A program made the translations under genes and the position numbers. This document shows, piece by piece, positions 31,959 to 43,741 of a DNA stretch of 64,000 nucleotides (within the stretch, counting starts at the first letter, position 1; each line of letters begins with the position of its first letter). The notes beneath the pieces were generated by a model. The model was not told the DNA's origin. It saw only the letters and a list, made by a program, of their open reading frames with translations, and searched no databases. Source of the stretch: Anaerolineaceae bacterium. GTDB taxonomy: Bacteria; Chloroflexota; Anaerolineae; Aggregatilineales; Phototrophicaceae. The DNA lies in the NCBI GenBank assembly GCA_002702065.1, contig NZXX01000001.1:1984001-2048000 (forward strand). Direction: 5' to 3'.

Positions 31959-34499
31959 TTATTCTTCGAGGATGTTGCTTTCTCGCCAGACAATGTTGCC
32001 ATGCTGTCGATTAACGACAAACGTCTTGATTTCATGAGGTGCAAACACAATGACCTGTTTGCTGTCGCCCTCAAGTTGAATGTACGCCTCCGTTGCTTGT
32101 CCAAGTGTTTCGTGCAATCGAATAATCAACGCGTCTTCATGATCCGCCTTTTTGAGCGCGTCCAGCACAATGGTTGCTGGCTCGATGGTGACAAATGATT
32201 CGGGTTTTTCGGATGCGCTATCCGGCGGGGTGGGTGGATAATAAACAAAGAATCGTTCGAAGGGCTGGTTGAGCTCCAGCGCCGCTGGCACCAGCGATTT
32301 GGCGACTGCCTCATGATTCGGGCTTGCGAGCAAGCGGAATGAGGTATCGATCTGTGATTGATCCATCCAGGTGAATGACCGGCTGGTATCCAAGCCTTCG
32401 GTCTGCTCATCCCAGTGGCAGTGGACACCGCCGCGCGTAATACTAAGGTTGAGGGTGCCATCGGACGAAACATCGAACCCATTCTGGCCGTTGTTGGCAA
32501 TGCCGACCGTCATCTGTGCTGTGTCCAGCCGGACCCAACGCGCATACGGGTGCTCGGTAGCATCGGTCGAGCGTTCTGCTGCTCCATAGGGCACTTCACA
32601 GATAGCGCGTGGTTGGGCCAGGTTGAAGGGCAGTTGCAGTTTGATCATTTTGCGGCGGGCCTGCATGTAAAGACGCGTCTGAATGTCAATATAGGGCAGG
32701 TCGGCATAAAGTTTGAACCGGAGCGCCGCCCGTGTGTGCTGCCAGCCGACGAGACATTCAACCTCAACAAATACGTCGCCTTTTGAAATAACGCGCAGTG
32801 CCGGGCCGGTCTTGCCTTCCATGCCCGCGAAGACGCCAACTTCCTCCGGGGTAAGGGCGGTGAGGACGGCGGCGGGTTCGTTGAAAACGGCGCGGGACAT
32901 GCCGCCCCAGGCGTGGGCCGTATCGTGCATGGCAAAAAACTGAATTGGGTCTTTGAGGATATTGCGCCCGCTCGCTTGCTCTACCAGTTCGACCAGGGCT
33001 GCCTGTTGATGATCAAAGCGCAGTTTCCACCACTGGTTTTCAACCGTAACGCCGGTTTCGCTTTCCTGAACGGCAAGTTGATTATTCGAGTCGACAGCGG
33101 GTTTCTCAAAGCGGATCTCATAGCGCCGGGCCGAGAGTGCGGGAACATCTGCGGTGAAGCCTATAAACGGCTGCCATGTCCCATTACTCAGGACGGCGGA
33201 TGATCCCCCAACGGATTGTGACGGAATCTGCTGCCCCTGATCGTCATAGAGCGTATAGGCCGGCTTGTCTTTGGGCGCACGATATTCGCTCAGGAAGTTG
33301 ATGCCGATGGGCGCTTTCATGGCTGAGCTGTGCGGGTTGAACACATAAATGGGGATAGTGCCTGGGGTTGGGTCAACATTCGGTAGCAAGGCGTTCTGCT
33401 TGCGGGCGATGATGCGCCGCGCAATGTCGCCGGCATAACCATACATGTCGCTGACGCCGGGCAAGGCATCTTCCAGCAGCGAACCGCAGAGTACGTCGTG
33501 GAATGTGTTGAACATCAGGCGCTTCCACGCATCGCGCAGCTCGGCGGCAGGGTAGGGATGTCCAAACCGCCACCATGCCATGGCTGCCCACCGTTCAGCC
33601 GAAGCCAGCAGCGATTCGCCTTCGCGCATCTCGCGTTTGATGGGTGCGACGGAAGTGTATGTGCCCGCCAACACGCGTTGTAGTTCGCCCTTGTGAACAG
33701 GATAGCGTTCAAAGTTGCCTTTGATTCGTTCCAGATAGGCTTCCGGCGTGCTGTGTCGCACTTCGACATCGCTATCCTGCATCTCGTTGATGAGCTGACG
33801 AAACTGATCGAGCTCCTGTGCAGTTGCACCGCCGCCATGATCGCCCAGTCCCCACGTAACGAGCACATCGTCACCGGTTTCGCGGGCAATTTCGATGCCC
33901 TTTCGAGCCTGGTCGAGCGAGGTTCCATACTCGCCGGTCGGGGTGGTGTACCAACCGGAACTTGGGCGAACGGTCAAGACCTGGGTGCCGTCAATCCCTT
34001 CCCAGCGATAGGTCGGGTTGGGCAGATCCAGCTGGTCGCGGTCCGGACGACAATGAACGTACAGGGAAAAACCGCTTTGTTTCAGCAGCTGCGGCAAGGT
34101 GCCGGGATGCCCGAAAGAATCAAAGTTATACGAAACACTGGGCCGGACGCCAAACTTTTCGGCGAAGTAGCGCCGACCTTCCAGAATGACCCGCACGATT
34201 GTTTCACCGCCCGGTAGATTCACGTCCGGTTGCAGGTACCAGCCGCCGGTGATGTTCCAGCGTCCCGCTTTTACCAGTGCCTTGATTCGCTGGAATAGTG
34301 GCGGGTCGTATTCTTCGACCCATTCATAGAGCAGGCTTTCGTTATGATTAAAAATAAATTCCGGGTAGGCGTCGAGCAGGTTGGCTGCTGTATGAAAGGT
34401 CGAAATGGCCTCGCGCGCACCTTCTTCCCAGGCCCACATCCATACCGGATCAATGTGAGCGTTGCAAAACAGGTGAACGATCGGCTTTTGATCAGACAT
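31959..34499 (-). CDS. Glycoside hydrolase family 38 alpha-mannosidase
   Basis: Zinc-dependent retaining alpha-mannosidase of 846 residues. The catalytic domain opens with HLFCNAHIDPVWMW (zinc His and Asp). The nucleophile is the Asp of YNFDSFGHPGTLPQ, and ITGGWYLQPDVNLPGGE provides substrate contacts. A central helical domain and C-terminal beta domains follow, as usual for GH38. No signal peptide is seen, so it likely trims imported mannosides in the cytoplasm. GGAGAA precedes the ATG. It is the third gene of a minus-strand unit with a zinc dehydrogenase and a Gfo/Idh/MocA enzyme, pointing to a mannoside or mannose-derivative catabolic route. Confidence 0.92.
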   Translation of the reverse strand: MSDQKPIVHLFCNAHIDPVWMWAWEEGAREAISTFHTAANLLDAYPEFIFNHNESLLYEWVEEYDPPLFQRIKALVKAGRWNITGGWYLQPDVNLPGGETIVRVILEGRRYFAEKFGVRPSVSYNFDSFGHPGTLPQLLKQSGFSLYVHCRPDRDQLDLPNPTYRWEGIDGTQVLTVRPSSGWYTTPTGEYGTSLDQARKGIEIARETGDDVLVTWGLGDHGGGATAQELDQFRQLINEMQDSDVEVRHSTPEAYLERIKGNFERYPVHKGELQRVLAGTYTSVAPIKREMREGESLLASAERWAAMAWWRFGHPYPAAELRDAWKRLMFNTFHDVLCGSLLEDALPGVSDMYGYAGDIARRIIARKQNALLPNVDPTPGTIPIYVFNPHSSAMKAPIGINFLSEYRAPKDKPAYTLYDDQGQQIPSQSVGGSSAVLSNGTWQPFIGFTADVPALSARRYEIRFEKPAVDSNNQLAVQESETGVTVENQWWKLRFDHQQAALVELVEQASGRNILKDPIQFFAMHDTAHAWGGMSRAVFNEPAAVLTALTPEEVGVFAGMEGKTGPALRVISKGDVFVEVECLVGWQHTRAALRFKLYADLPYIDIQTRLYMQARRKMIKLQLPFNLAQPRAICEVPYGAAERSTDATEHPYARWVRLDTAQMTVGIANNGQNGFDVSSDGTLNLSITRGGVHCHWDEQTEGLDTSRSFTWMDQSQIDTSFRLLASPNHEAVAKSLVPAALELNQPFERFFVYYPPTPPDSASEKPESFVTIEPATIVLDALKKADHEDALIIRLHETLGQATEAYIQLEGDSKQVIVFAPHEIKTFVVNRQHGNIVWRESNILEE

Positions 34500-34529
34500 A
34501 TAAATTTCTCCTCACAAGGTGTTCAATAA

Positions 34530-35564
34530 TTAACCAGCAGGAATAAGCAGCGTTTTGACGCCCGATTTGGACTCGAATGTTTGAAATGCCTGCTCCCACT
34601 GCGTTACCGGGTAAATATCGGTAATGATCGGTTTGGTCCTGACAACACCCGCGGCCAGCAGCTTCAGGGCTTTATCCCACGAGGACGGCACACTGGCGTT
34701 GCTGCCGGTGACGACTAGTTCCTTGTAACAGACCTGATCCAGATCCCAGGCGATGGGCTTGCCAAACAGACCGATCTGGACATAGCGGCCACGTCGCCGA
34801 ACCAGCTGAAGCAGTTGAGATGCTGCCGGGCCTGCGCCGGAACATTCGTAGACAACATCGGCGCCAAGTCCTTCCTGCGTGATGTCGGCAATCAGTTGAT
34901 CGGGCGAGTCCTGCTGGACATTGATCACGTAGTCTGCACCAAGCTGCTGCGCCAGCTGGAGGCGATGTTCGTCGGCATCGGTGCCCAGCATGACCACCGT
35001 TGCCCCGGCGGACTTGACGACCTGCAACGTGAGTAGGCCAATGGCGCCAGGCCCCGCGATCACGGCGACGTCACCGGGGGCGACCGTTGGCGTGTTGAGG
35101 ACGCCATGTACAACGCAGGCCAGTGGTTCGGTGAGCGCTCCGGCTTGAAAATCCACATTGTCTGGCAGCCGGTGAATATTTGTGGCTGGCACAATGACGT
35201 ATTGTGTAAAGCCGCCATTGACACCGGAGCCAATCGAAAGGCGGTTGAGGCACAGATTGGATTGTCCACGTCGACAGTACATGCAGGTGCCACATGTCGA
35301 GTAGTATGTTTCGGTCGTCACCCGCATACCCGGTGCGACGTCTGCGACGTCGTCGGCTGCTTCAACCACTTCACCAGCGACTTCGTGCCCCAATACCACT
35401 GGCGGACGTGATCGAAACTCATCTTTGTAGATGTGCAGATCAGTGCCGCATATCCCGGCAGCCTGCACCTTAATCTTGACCTGACCGGCACCGGGTACTG
35501 GTTCATCAATGTCCCGCAATTCAATCTGGCCCACGCCGGGCGCAATTTTCATAACCGCTTTCAT
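34530..35564 (-). CDS. Zinc-dependent medium-chain dehydrogenase
   Basis: 344-residue MDR polyol/sugar dehydrogenase: ICGTDLHIY and LGHEVAGEV give catalytic zinc ligands, [15 protein letters not shown] gives the structural zinc site, and [15 protein letters not shown] is the NAD loop. GGAG lies 9 nt before the ATG. It lies between the Gfo/Idh/MocA gene and the GH38 gene with short gaps (28 and 30 nt), so it is probably part of the same transcript. It is related to, but clearly distinct from, the dehydrogenase at 10.4 kb. Substrate unknown. Confidence 0.88.
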   Translation of the reverse strand: MKAVMKIAPGVGQIELRDIDEPVPGAGQVKIKVQAAGICGTDLHIYKDEFRSRPPVVLGHEVAGEVVEAADDVADVAPGMRVTTETYYSTCGTCMYCRRGQSNLCLNRLSIGSGVNGGFTQYVIVPATNIHRLPDNVDFQAGALTEPLACVVHGVLNTPTVAPGDVAVIAGPGAIGLLTLQVVKSAGATVVMLGTDADEHRLQLAQQLGADYVINVQQDSPDQLIADITQEGLGADVVYECSGAGPAASQLLQLVRRRGRYVQIGLFGKPIAWDLDQVCYKELVVTGSNASVPSSWDKALKLLAAGVVRTKPIITDIYPVTQWEQAFQTFESKSGVKTLLIPAG

Positions 35565-35592
35565 GGTTTATGGTCTCCTTTGTCCGGCGGAA

Positions 35593-36813
35593 TCACACCG
35601 GTTGCATGGGAAAATGATCGTAGTTGATCAGGTCGACAATCCGTCCGGGCACGGCCCAGTCTACCTGATGACTCTCCGAGATCAGACAATTCGATTCATA
35701 GGCCTGCGTCATGATGCCTTCCAACCCGTCGACATAGGTTAACTGCGTGTCTGCGATGGCGAGTGTTTTGCAAAGGTGTGCCGGAAAATTGACGACTTCA
35801 GGTGCAGACTCTTGCGCGCCATTGATGCAGAGCGTGTGGGGGGTGGCTGCGCGGATGCCACAGGCGACCGGGTCACCGCCATGCAGCGCGTCGACACACT
35901 GCCAGATTTTGCCCATGCCCGTTGCGAATGGGTTACCATAAACTTTGGTGCGCCCATCATGGAAGTGTGCGACGATGTCGCTGTCTTCGTCCTGTTGATA
36001 CGAAACCGTTGCGTTTTCAAATTCATAATCGAAGATCGGGTTGATATTGTTCTGGCTGGCGTGCGTGGTATAGAACAGGATTTCAACCCCATCAGTGGTC
36101 AGACAGCGCATCGACGCGGTGTCATAGTTCTCAATGGGATTGGCGCGGAATAGTTCGGCCTGCACGTTCGCCGGTGTGGCGCTGGTATCACGCGTGCTGC
36201 CCAGCACATAGAGCATGTTGTGTAAATAGTGTGCGGCGGCATTGGCTGCCGGGCTTTCCAGCACCCACGTACCATCATCCAGCGCGATGCGCCCCGCCCA
36301 CTGGTTGCGTGCATAATAGAGTGCCGGACGTGGCCAGTAAACCCGCGATTTCAGCCGGATCGGTTTGCCCAGCACACCCTGCATCATGTCCTGCTTGAGG
36401 GCCTGAATCGCGTCTGAAAAAGACCACTGGTAGCCGATGGCGACGAAGCCCGGCGTCTGTTCCTCGGCCTGTGCCATGCGCTGTGCCTCCTGAATGGTGG
36501 CGCACAGCGGTTTTTCGCACAGGACGCTGATGCCCTGTTGCAGGCTGAGAATAGTCTGTTCGGCGTGGAATTGGATGGGGGATGCGATACAGATCAGGCC
36601 GGGTTTATGCGATGCAAACAGGGTATCCATATCCGGGTAGATCGGCACCTGAAGGTCATTCAGTTCGCCTAAGAACTGGCAGCGTTCGGGAAATGGGTCG
36701 ACGACAGCAATCAAACGTCCTTTTTGGTCCGGGTTGTTGTGTAACAACTCTCTCAGGTAACTTGTGCCGTAGCCGCCAGCCCCTACCAGCGCGATGTCAA
36801 CAGTTTGGTGCAT
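35593..36813 (-). CDS. Gfo/Idh/MocA-family oxidoreductase
   Basis: 406-residue NAD(P)-dependent sugar oxidoreductase with Rossmann motif LVGAGGYGTSYL and the family motif LCEKPLC. The C-terminal domain contains GTWVLESPAANAAAHYLHNML, where the substrate-facing His is expected. GGAG precedes the ATG. It is the first gene of the GH38 unit and has a plausible promoter of its own 46 nt upstream. It probably works on the sugar released by the mannosidase, which is inference. Confidence 0.87.
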   Translation of the reverse strand: MHQTVDIALVGAGGYGTSYLRELLHNNPDQKGRLIAVVDPFPERCQFLGELNDLQVPIYPDMDTLFASHKPGLICIASPIQFHAEQTILSLQQGISVLCEKPLCATIQEAQRMAQAEEQTPGFVAIGYQWSFSDAIQALKQDMMQGVLGKPIRLKSRVYWPRPALYYARNQWAGRIALDDGTWVLESPAANAAAHYLHNMLYVLGSTRDTSATPANVQAELFRANPIENYDTASMRCLTTDGVEILFYTTHASQNNINPIFDYEFENATVSYQQDEDSDIVAHFHDGRTKVYGNPFATGMGKIWQCVDALHGGDPVACGIRAATPHTLCINGAQESAPEVVNFPAHLCKTLAIADTQLTYVDGLEGIMTQAYESNCLISESHQVDWAVPGRIVDLINYDHFPMQPV

Positions 36814-36858
36814 GGTGTATCTCCATAAAAGCCTCGTATCAAGTATAAATTATCTGCT

Positions 36859-36887
36859 ATATTATGTGGCGGCTGACAGCGTGTAAA
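36859..36887 (-). promoter_or_regulatory. Candidate promoter of the Gfo-ADH-GH38 unit
   Basis: Minus strand TTTACA, 17-nt spacer, TAATAT. The -35 matches consensus at five of six positions and the spacing is ideal. It lies in an AT-rich 200-bp divergent region that must also serve the ABC exporter; on the plus strand a TATAGT at 36964-36969 could be that -10, without a clear -35. Confidence 0.5.
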
Positions 36888-37013
36888 TAGATAATGCATT
36901 GTTACATTTGTCATTGATGGCTGTCTGTTCAAAAATTCACAGGTTAAATTAATCTATTTCCGTTATAGTGAGGTTATTGCCAGCGACTTTATCAATTTGT
37001 GATTGGCGTTGTT

Positions 37014-38147
37014 ATGCTGCGTTTTTTCCAGAATTTCAAAACCAATGGTCATTCGACCGATGAGCCGGAACACCTGATTGAACTGCGCAAGGTGGTAAAG
37101 GCCTATAAAACAGATGCCGGCGATTTTCTTGCCCTCAAAGGTATTGACCTCACAATCGGGGCGGGTGAGTTTGTCGGTATCATCGGCAAATCCGGCAGCG
37201 GTAAATCCACCCTCATTAACATGCTGACCGGCATCGACCGCCCAACCTCTGGTGAAATCTATATCAACAAGACAGGGATCCATCGCTTTGACGAGGGGCA
37301 GATGGCACGCTGGCGTGGACGCAATCAGGGTGTCATTTTTCAGTTCTTTCAACTGCTGCCGACGTTAACTGTGATTGAAAACGTGATGCTGCCGATGGAT
37401 TTCTGCAATATGTATACACCGCGTCAGCGTCAGGAACGCGCCATGCACCTTCTCGATCTGGTCGATGTGGCGCAACAGGCGCACAAACTACCTTCGCAGA
37501 TTTCCGGTGGACAGCAGCAGCGCGTGGCTATTGCGCGCGCATTGGCGAACGATCCGCCGATGATTATGGCGGACGAACCAACCGGTAACCTTGATTCCCG
37601 GACAGCGCGACAGGTGTTTAACCTGTTTGAGAAACTGGTTGCTGAGGGGAAGACGTTTCTAATGGTCACGCACGATGACGACCTGGCCCGCCGTGTGACG
37701 CGTACCATTGTGATCGCTGATGGCGAGATTGTAAACGAATGGCTGGTAAAGGCGCTGCCCACCCTCAGCCAGGAAATGCTGGTGAAGGTGACTCGTCAAC
37801 TGCAAACGCAGACCTTCGGCCCCGGTGAGCCGATCATCCTGCAAGATACCGAGCCGGATAACTTCTATATCATCACCAAAGGGACCGTTCACGTTTATCT
37901 GGACAGGCCGAACGGACGCGAGATTTACGTCGAAGCGCTGGAGCCCGGTCAGTTTTTTGGTGAAATGGCATTGCTGACCGGCGGGACGCGACGCGCCAGT
38001 GTACGGGCGGCGCGGGAAAACTCGGTGGAAGTGGCGGCGCTGGGGCGCGAGGCATTCTTCGAGCTGATAAACGAGTCCGAAGAAACACACGAAGCGCTTC
38101 AGGACGTGGTTGCGCAGCGCAGCCAGAATATTGAGCAGTTGGTATGA
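37014..38147 (+). CDS. MacB/LolD-type ABC ATPase fused to a cyclic-nucleotide-binding domain
   Basis: 377-residue exporter ATPase. Residues about 15-240 form a complete ABC domain: Walker [18 protein letters not shown]-loop VIFQFFQLL, signature [16 protein letters not shown], Walker [14 protein letters not shown] and VTHD. From about residue 250 there is a CAP_ED-type cyclic-nucleotide-binding domain ([46 protein letters not shown]) with the phosphate-binding GEMALL...RRAS core. This suggests transport is gated by cAMP, cGMP or a related ligand, an uncommon fusion. An in-frame GTG at 36999 is an alternative start; neither start has a good ribosome site. The permease gene overlaps its stop codon by four bases. 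Confidence 0.85.
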   Translation: MLRFFQNFKTNGHSTDEPEHLIELRKVVKAYKTDAGDFLALKGIDLTIGAGEFVGIIGKSGSGKSTLINMLTGIDRPTSGEIYINKTGIHRFDEGQMARWRGRNQGVIFQFFQLLPTLTVIENVMLPMDFCNMYTPRQRQERAMHLLDLVDVAQQAHKLPSQISGGQQQRVAIARALANDPPMIMADEPTGNLDSRTARQVFNLFEKLVAEGKTFLMVTHDDDLARRVTRTIVIADGEIVNEWLVKALPTLSQEMLVKVTRQLQTQTFGPGEPIILQDTEPDNFYIITKGTVHVYLDRPNGREIYVEALEPGQFFGEMALLTGGTRRASVRAARENSVEVAALGREAFFELINESEETHEALQDVVAQRSQNIEQLV

Positions 38148-40552
38148 TCGCTCCACGATGGCGCAAGGTTATTCGGGATTTATGGGATAACAAGAGTCGA
38201 ACCATACTCGTTATCCTCTCGATCGCGATCGGCGTTTTTGCCTTTGGCGGCCTGTTCATCGCGCGGGTGATTGGCGACGAAGAACTGAACGGTCAGTATC
38301 GCGAAACAAATTCATCCCACATTATTATGAATTTGTCGCCATTCGACGATCATTTTGTGAACTGGATGGCCCGACAACCCCATATCACCAGTGCCCAGGG
38401 GCGGGCAGTCTACAGCGTCAAGCTGGTCGAACCGGGCAAGAAGCATAACCTGACGTTGTATGCCTACGATGACTTTGAGGATATCCGCATCAGCCGGATT
38501 ACGCCTCAGGAAGGTGAATGGCCCCCAGCGCGGGATCAGCTGTTGCTGGAACGCAGCGTGCTGGCACTCACGGATTTGGATATTGGGGAAAATTTAACCC
38601 TGGAAATGGTGGATGGGCGACAGTTTACGCTCTCTTTGGGGGGAACGGTACACGACTTGAACACGGTGCCGGGCACGGTCCAGAGCCAGCTGACCGGGTA
38701 TGTATCCTTCCGAACCCTTAAGCGCCTGGGTTTGCCCGCCTCTTACAACCAGATCCAACTGCGGGTGGATGACGCCTATCTCGCCAGTGTGTCTGTTCCG
38801 GTACTGGATGCGCTTACCGCGATTGCCAACGATCTTCAGCATGATTTGCAGCGCAATGGTATACGGGCCGGCTCTGTGACGGTGCGCGAGGCGGACAAGC
38901 ACTGGGCTTCCGACATCATGGAGGGTTTGGCCGCTATATTGATTATCGTGGGTCTGGGCGCGCTGCTGCTCAGCGGTTTTCTGGTTGTCAACACCATATC
39001 GGGCTTATTAACCCAGCAAAAGCGTCAAATCGGCATTATGAAGGTCATCGGTGCATCGCGGCCACAGATCATCGCTGTCTATCTGGTGATGATCGTTTTC
39101 CTGGGGCTGCTGGCATTGGTGATTGCGATCCCGGCGAGTTTGCTGCTGGGTTGGTTCTTGCTGGAATTTGCGGTTGCCCGTTTTCTAAACTTCGACATTC
39201 TGCATTTTTATATGCCGAGCGATGTGCTGTTTTTGCAGGTCGTTGTGGCGATTTTGTCGCCGGTCATATCTGCACTGGTGCCTATCTTGAATGGGACCAG
39301 CATGACGGCTGCGGCGGCCATCAGCGATTATTCGGCACAGGGGGGGAGTGGCTTCTTCGACCTGATGCTGGCACAGCTGCGCGGCCTTTCGCGTCCCATT
39401 CTGATTTCGGTGCGAAATACGTTTCGGCGTAAAGCCCGCCTGACGATGACCCTGATAACACTCACGGCTGCGGGCACTCTGTTTATCAGCATTATGAACG
39501 TGCGGGTTGCGCTGGTCGCCGATGTCAATGACCGGGTGCGCATGTCCGACTTTGACGTGCAGATTGCGCTGGATGGCTTATATGATCGTCCGGGGCTGGA
39601 ACGTCGGATTGAACAACTGCCCGGCGTGACCGAATCTGAAGGTTGGCTGGTCGGCTCATTGCAGCGTATACGCGCGGGTGGTGGCAAGAGCGCGACCATA
39701 ACGGTCTATGGCTTGCCTGCGGATTCGGCATTTATTGATCCGCCCATGTCGGAGGGGCGTTGGCTGGAACCCTCGGAGCGTGTTGGGCGCAATGAGATCG
39801 TGGTGACGACCGGGTTGCTGGACGATGAACCGGATATTGAAGTTGGCGATACCATTACCCTGGAACTGAATGGTGAAGATGATGACTGGCTGGTTGTCGG
39901 CATTCTGCTTTCGACCAACATTGGTGCCGGGTCGTCTGTATATGTCAATTTCGATGATCTGGCCCATTTCATGAAGATGCCGGATAGAACCTCGCTGCTG
40001 TTAATTGGTACCCTCAGCCGGGAAGCCGAATTTGAAGCGGCGGTGGCGGATACCGCGCTTGAGTTTCTTGACTTGCGAGGCATCGGTATTGTGCGCACCA
40101 TTACGCATGCGCAGTTAATTGAAGATACCTTCGGCGGGTTTGATATTCTGATTTATGTGCTGATCGGTATGGCCGTGATTGTGGCTGCGGTCGGTGGCCT
40201 GGGCCTCGCCGGGACCATGAGCCTGAATGTACTGGAGCGCACACGCGAGATCGGCGTGATGCGGGCCGTTGGGGCCTCGACGGGCGCGGTACGGCGTATG
40301 TTCATCATTGAAGGTGTGCTTATTGGCCTACTGAGTGCGGTGATTTCACTACCGCTGAGCATTCCGGGAAGCATGGGGTTTGGCAATATTCTGGGCGAGG
40401 TTCTGGCGGGGCGTCCGCTGCCATACTTGCCGACAGTATCCGGTCCTGTCATCTGGTTTATTATCATTGCCTTTATTTCGACAGTGGCCAGCTTGATGCC
40501 CGCGCAGCGCGCTTCACAAATTAGCGTCCGCGAGGCATTGGCCTACGAATGA
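38144..40552 (+). CDS. MacB/FtsX-type ABC permease with two FtsX domains
   Basis: 802-residue membrane protein, partner of the preceding ATPase (ATGA overlap). A first TM segment near residues 20-37 ([19 protein letters not shown]) is followed by a large extracytoplasmic MacB-PCD-like domain, then three TM helices around residues 262-390. The same layout repeats in the second half: a TM near residue 430, a domain of about 200 residues and three helices at 665-790. The last residues, [16 protein letters not shown], are typical of FtsX/MacB permeases. The duplicated form is common in lipoprotein or peptide exporters that work as one-chain permeases. The transported substrate is unknown. Its 3' end overlaps the convergent meaB by 10 nt. 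Confidence 0.87.
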   Translation: MIAPRWRKVIRDLWDNKSRTILVILSIAIGVFAFGGLFIARVIGDEELNGQYRETNSSHIIMNLSPFDDHFVNWMARQPHITSAQGRAVYSVKLVEPGKKHNLTLYAYDDFEDIRISRITPQEGEWPPARDQLLLERSVLALTDLDIGENLTLEMVDGRQFTLSLGGTVHDLNTVPGTVQSQLTGYVSFRTLKRLGLPASYNQIQLRVDDAYLASVSVPVLDALTAIANDLQHDLQRNGIRAGSVTVREADKHWASDIMEGLAAILIIVGLGALLLSGFLVVNTISGLLTQQKRQIGIMKVIGASRPQIIAVYLVMIVFLGLLALVIAIPASLLLGWFLLEFAVARFLNFDILHFYMPSDVLFLQVVVAILSPVISALVPILNGTSMTAAAAISDYSAQGGSGFFDLMLAQLRGLSRPILISVRNTFRRKARLTMTLITLTAAGTLFISIMNVRVALVADVNDRVRMSDFDVQIALDGLYDRPGLERRIEQLPGVTESEGWLVGSLQRIRAGGGKSATITVYGLPADSAFIDPPMSEGRWLEPSERVGRNEIVVTTGLLDDEPDIEVGDTITLELNGEDDDWLVVGILLSTNIGAGSSVYVNFDDLAHFMKMPDRTSLLLIGTLSREAEFEAAVADTALEFLDLRGIGIVRTITHAQLIEDTFGGFDILIYVLIGMAVIVAAVGGLGLAGTMSLNVLERTREIGVMRAVGASTGAVRRMFIIEGVLIGLLSAVISLPLSIPGSMGFGNILGEVLAGRPLPYLPTVSGPVIWFIIIAFISTVASLMPAQRASQISVREALAYE

Positions 40553-41559
40553 TCGTCGGTGGCTTGCCGGAAAACCCGAAGGATTTGGCGGGCGGCGGTG
40601 GTTACCGGTAATTGGCCGGACAAGACGGCCTGTTCGATTTGTGGCAATTCGGCCTGTACAGCAGGGTGGTCAAAGAATGTCTGCTGCAACTGCTCAATTA
40701 TCAATGTTTGCAGCCATTCCCTCGATTGATCCTGCCGCCTTTGAACCCACACGCCAGATGCAAGCATCTGCTGGCGAAATGTCTTTATGGTCGACCATAA
40801 CTGATCGACCCAATCGCCTGTTAAAGCGGAGCAGGTGAAAGCCTTTGTGCGCCAGCCTGGTGTTGCCGGAGCAAGATAATGCAAGGCCCGATTGTATTCG
40901 CTGCGGGCAGCCTCAGCCCGGAGCTTGTTGTCGCCATCGGCTTTGTTGATGGCTATGGCATCCGCAATTTCGACAACACCTTTTTTAATACCCTGAAGTT
41001 CGTCACCGGCCCCTGTGATAAGCACCAGCAGGAAGAAGTCAACCATAGAGCGAACAACAATTTCGCTTTGCCCGGTGCCGACCGTTTCGATGAGGATGAC
41101 ATCAAAGCCGGCTGCTTCGCAGATCAGCATGGTCTCGCGCGTTTTTCGCGCGACGCCCCCCAATATGCCGCCGGTTGGGGAAGGGCGGATATACGCATTC
41201 TGATGCCTGGACAGATGATCCATGCGGGTTTTATCGCCGAGGATGCTGCCCCCGGTCACGCTGCTGGTCGGGTCGATAGCCAGCACCGCGACTCGATGCC
41301 CGGCTTCCACCAGCCTTACCCCCAGTGCTTCGATGAGGGTGCTTTTGCCCGCGCCCGGCACTCCGGTGATTCCCACACGAATTGACCTGCCGGTGTGTGG
41401 CAGCAGTTGTTTCAGAACTTCCTGCGCTTTTTCAAAATGGGCCGGTGCGTTGCTTTCGATCAGGGTAATGGTCTGGGCAAGCAAGGCACGGTTGCCTGCG
41501 AGCACACCTGATACGTAATCATCGACAGACAGGGTTCGGCGGCGCGGTTTATCCGGCAT
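40543..41559 (-). CDS. meaB: Methylmalonyl-CoA mutase-associated GTPase MeaB
   Basis: 338-residue G3E-type GTPase that protects and reloads methylmalonyl-CoA mutase with adenosylcobalamin. P-loop [17 protein letters not shown], switch regions [24 protein letters not shown] and [11 protein letters not shown], and the guanine motif AINKADGDN are all present. The ATG at 41559 overlaps the mutase stop by 11 nt, showing translational coupling; longer in-frame starts would run further into mutB. It is the last gene of the mutase operon. Confidence 0.94.
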   Translation of the reverse strand: MPDKPRRRTLSVDDYVSGVLAGNRALLAQTITLIESNAPAHFEKAQEVLKQLLPHTGRSIRVGITGVPGAGKSTLIEALGVRLVEAGHRVAVLAIDPTSSVTGGSILGDKTRMDHLSRHQNAYIRPSPTGGILGGVARKTRETMLICEAAGFDVILIETVGTGQSEIVVRSMVDFFLLVLITGAGDELQGIKKGVVEIADAIAINKADGDNKLRAEAARSEYNRALHYLAPATPGWRTKAFTCSALTGDWVDQLWSTIKTFRQQMLASGVWVQRRQDQSREWLQTLIIEQLQQTFFDHPAVQAELPQIEQAVLSGQLPVTTAARQILRVFRQATDDHS

Positions 41560-43741
41560 CGTCCTCAACCCGTTGCTGCTGGAGCTGCAACAAAATCTTG
41601 TGCGCGGCATCCGGTATGATGGTGCCAGGGCCAAAAATGGCATCAGCACCGGCCTGATACAGAAATTCATAATCCTGTGCCGGGATCACCCCGCCAATGA
41701 CGACGATCATATCGCCGCGACCATGACTTTCCAGCTCCTGCACGATCTGTGGCAGCAGTGTTTTGTGCCCGCCTGCCAGCGAACTGATGCCTACAATATG
41801 CACATCATTTTCGATAGCCTGCCGGGCGACTTCTTCCGGTGTCTGAAACAAGGGCCCTATATCGACATCGAAGCCGAGGTCTGCAAAAGCCGTTGCGATG
41901 ACTTTCACGCCCCGATCATGCCCATCCTGCCCGACCTTGGCGACCAGAATGCGCGGGCGGCGACCTTCGGTTTTCGCAAATGCCTGAATGAGTTGTCGTA
42001 CCATGTCCATACTGCCGTTCTGGCCGAATTCGGCACTGTATACGCCTGCGATTGAACGTGTCTGGGCCTGATGACGCCCCCATGCCTGTTCCAGCGCATC
42101 GGATATTTCGCCGAGTGTGGCACGCGCGCGGGCAGCCTGGACCGCCAGATCGAGCAGGTTACCCTGTTTGGTCGTGGCGCATTGGGTCAGCGCCGATAAA
42201 GCAGCCTCGACCTGTGCGTTATCGCGGTTACGGCGCAATTGTTCAAGGCGGGCAACCTGTGCCTGACGCACGGCTGTGTTATCCACCTCGCGGATTTCCA
42301 GCGGTTGCTCTGTAGGCAAGCGGTATTTGTTGACCCCTACAATAATTTCTTGTCCGGAGTCGATGTGTGCCTGCCTGCGGGCTGCGGATTCTTCGATGCG
42401 CATTTTGGGCAGCCCGGTTTCGAGCGCTTTGGCCATACCACCAAGCGACTCAATTTCCTGAATGTGCGCCCATGCCCGGTGAACCAGGTTGTGTGTCAGA
42501 GTTTCAACATAGTACGAGCCTGCCCAGGGGTCAACGACGTTGGTGACGCCGGTTTCGTGCTGGAGAAATAGCTGGGTGTTGCGGGCAATCCGCGCTGAAA
42601 AATCGGTGGGGAGGGCGATGGCTTCATCCAGTGCGTTCGTATGCAGCGACTGCGTGCCGCCCATGACCGCTGCAAATGCCTCGATACAGGTACGGGTGAT
42701 GTTGTTAAATGGGTCCTGTTCGGTCAGGCTCCAGCCGGATGTCTGACAATGGGTGCGCAGCGCCATTGATTTTGTGTCCTGCGGGTCGAACTGTCTGATG
42801 AGCTTGGACCACAGCAACCGGGCTGCGCGCAGCTTGGCGATCTCCATGAAATAATTCATGCCGATGGCCCAGAAGAACGAGAGGCGGGGCGCAAATTCAT
42901 CAATCTGCATGCCCGCTTTCAGCCCGGTGCGGACATATTCCAGCCCATCGGCCAGCGTGTAGGCCAGTTCAATATCTGCCGACGCCCCCGCTTCCTGCAT
43001 ATGATAGCCGGAAATGCTGATGCTGTTGAACCTGGGCATCTGCTTGGCGGTGTAGGCGAAAATATCGGCGATGATGCGCATAGATGGCTCTGGCGGATAG
43101 ATATAGGTATTGCGGACCATGTACTCTTTAAGGATGTCGTTCTGAATCGTGCCGGAAAGTTGATGGGGTTGCACGCCCTGTTCCTCAGCGGCGACGATAT
43201 AAAAAGCCAGCACCGGTAGCACAGCGCCATTCATCGTCATGGATACAGACATCTGATCCAGGGGAATACCATCGAACAGGATTTTCATGTCCAGCACCGA
43301 GTCGATCGCCACCCCGGCTTTACCCACATCACCGACTACGCGTGGATGATCGGAGTCGTAGCCGCGATGGGTGGCAAGGTCGAAGGCGACTGACAATCCT
43401 TTTTGCCCGGCGGCCAGATTCCGGCGATAAAATGCGTTGCTTTCCTGTGCCGTAGAGAAGCCCGCATACTGCCGGATAGTCCACGGACGTTGGGCATACA
43501 TGGCGGGGTAGGGGCCGCGCAGGTAAGGTGGCAGCCCGGCTGAAAAACCTAAATGCTGCATGGGTTTGAGATCGGCGCTGGTGTGCAACGGGAATATGTC
43601 GATCTGCTCCATCGACTGCCTGACAGCATCTTCGGGTGCTGTGCCGGTCTCTTGGATGAATTGATCCCGCCACGCCTGCATGTCCTGATCCGACATCTGC
43701 GGTTGGTAGTTGATCTGTGTGAAATCAGGGAAATTCATCAT
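41549..43741 (-). CDS. mutB: Methylmalonyl-CoA mutase, large (catalytic) subunit
   Basis: 730-residue adenosylcobalamin-dependent mutase that interconverts methylmalonyl-CoA and succinyl-CoA. The N-terminal TIM barrel has [18 protein letters not shown] and the [16 protein letters not shown] signature. The C-terminal cobalamin domain has the DxHxxG motif as [13 protein letters not shown] near residue 605, then SSLAGGH and VVIGG. It overlaps the small-subunit stop by four bases (ATGA), and its own stop lies within meaB, so the three genes are translated together. It connects propionyl-CoA from valine, odd-chain acids or methylmalonate semialdehyde to the TCA cycle. Confidence 0.96.
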   Translation of the reverse strand: MMNFPDFTQINYQPQMSDQDMQAWRDQFIQETGTAPEDAVRQSMEQIDIFPLHTSADLKPMQHLGFSAGLPPYLRGPYPAMYAQRPWTIRQYAGFSTAQESNAFYRRNLAAGQKGLSVAFDLATHRGYDSDHPRVVGDVGKAGVAIDSVLDMKILFDGIPLDQMSVSMTMNGAVLPVLAFYIVAAEEQGVQPHQLSGTIQNDILKEYMVRNTYIYPPEPSMRIIADIFAYTAKQMPRFNSISISGYHMQEAGASADIELAYTLADGLEYVRTGLKAGMQIDEFAPRLSFFWAIGMNYFMEIAKLRAARLLWSKLIRQFDPQDTKSMALRTHCQTSGWSLTEQDPFNNITRTCIEAFAAVMGGTQSLHTNALDEAIALPTDFSARIARNTQLFLQHETGVTNVVDPWAGSYYVETLTHNLVHRAWAHIQEIESLGGMAKALETGLPKMRIEESAARRQAHIDSGQEIIVGVNKYRLPTEQPLEIREVDNTAVRQAQVARLEQLRRNRDNAQVEAALSALTQCATTKQGNLLDLAVQAARARATLGEISDALEQAWGRHQAQTRSIAGVYSAEFGQNGSMDMVRQLIQAFAKTEGRRPRILVAKVGQDGHDRGVKVIATAFADLGFDVDIGPLFQTPEEVARQAIENDVHIVGISSLAGGHKTLLPQIVQELESHGRGDMIVVIGGVIPAQDYEFLYQAGADAIFGPGTIIPDAAHKILLQLQQQRVEDDAG

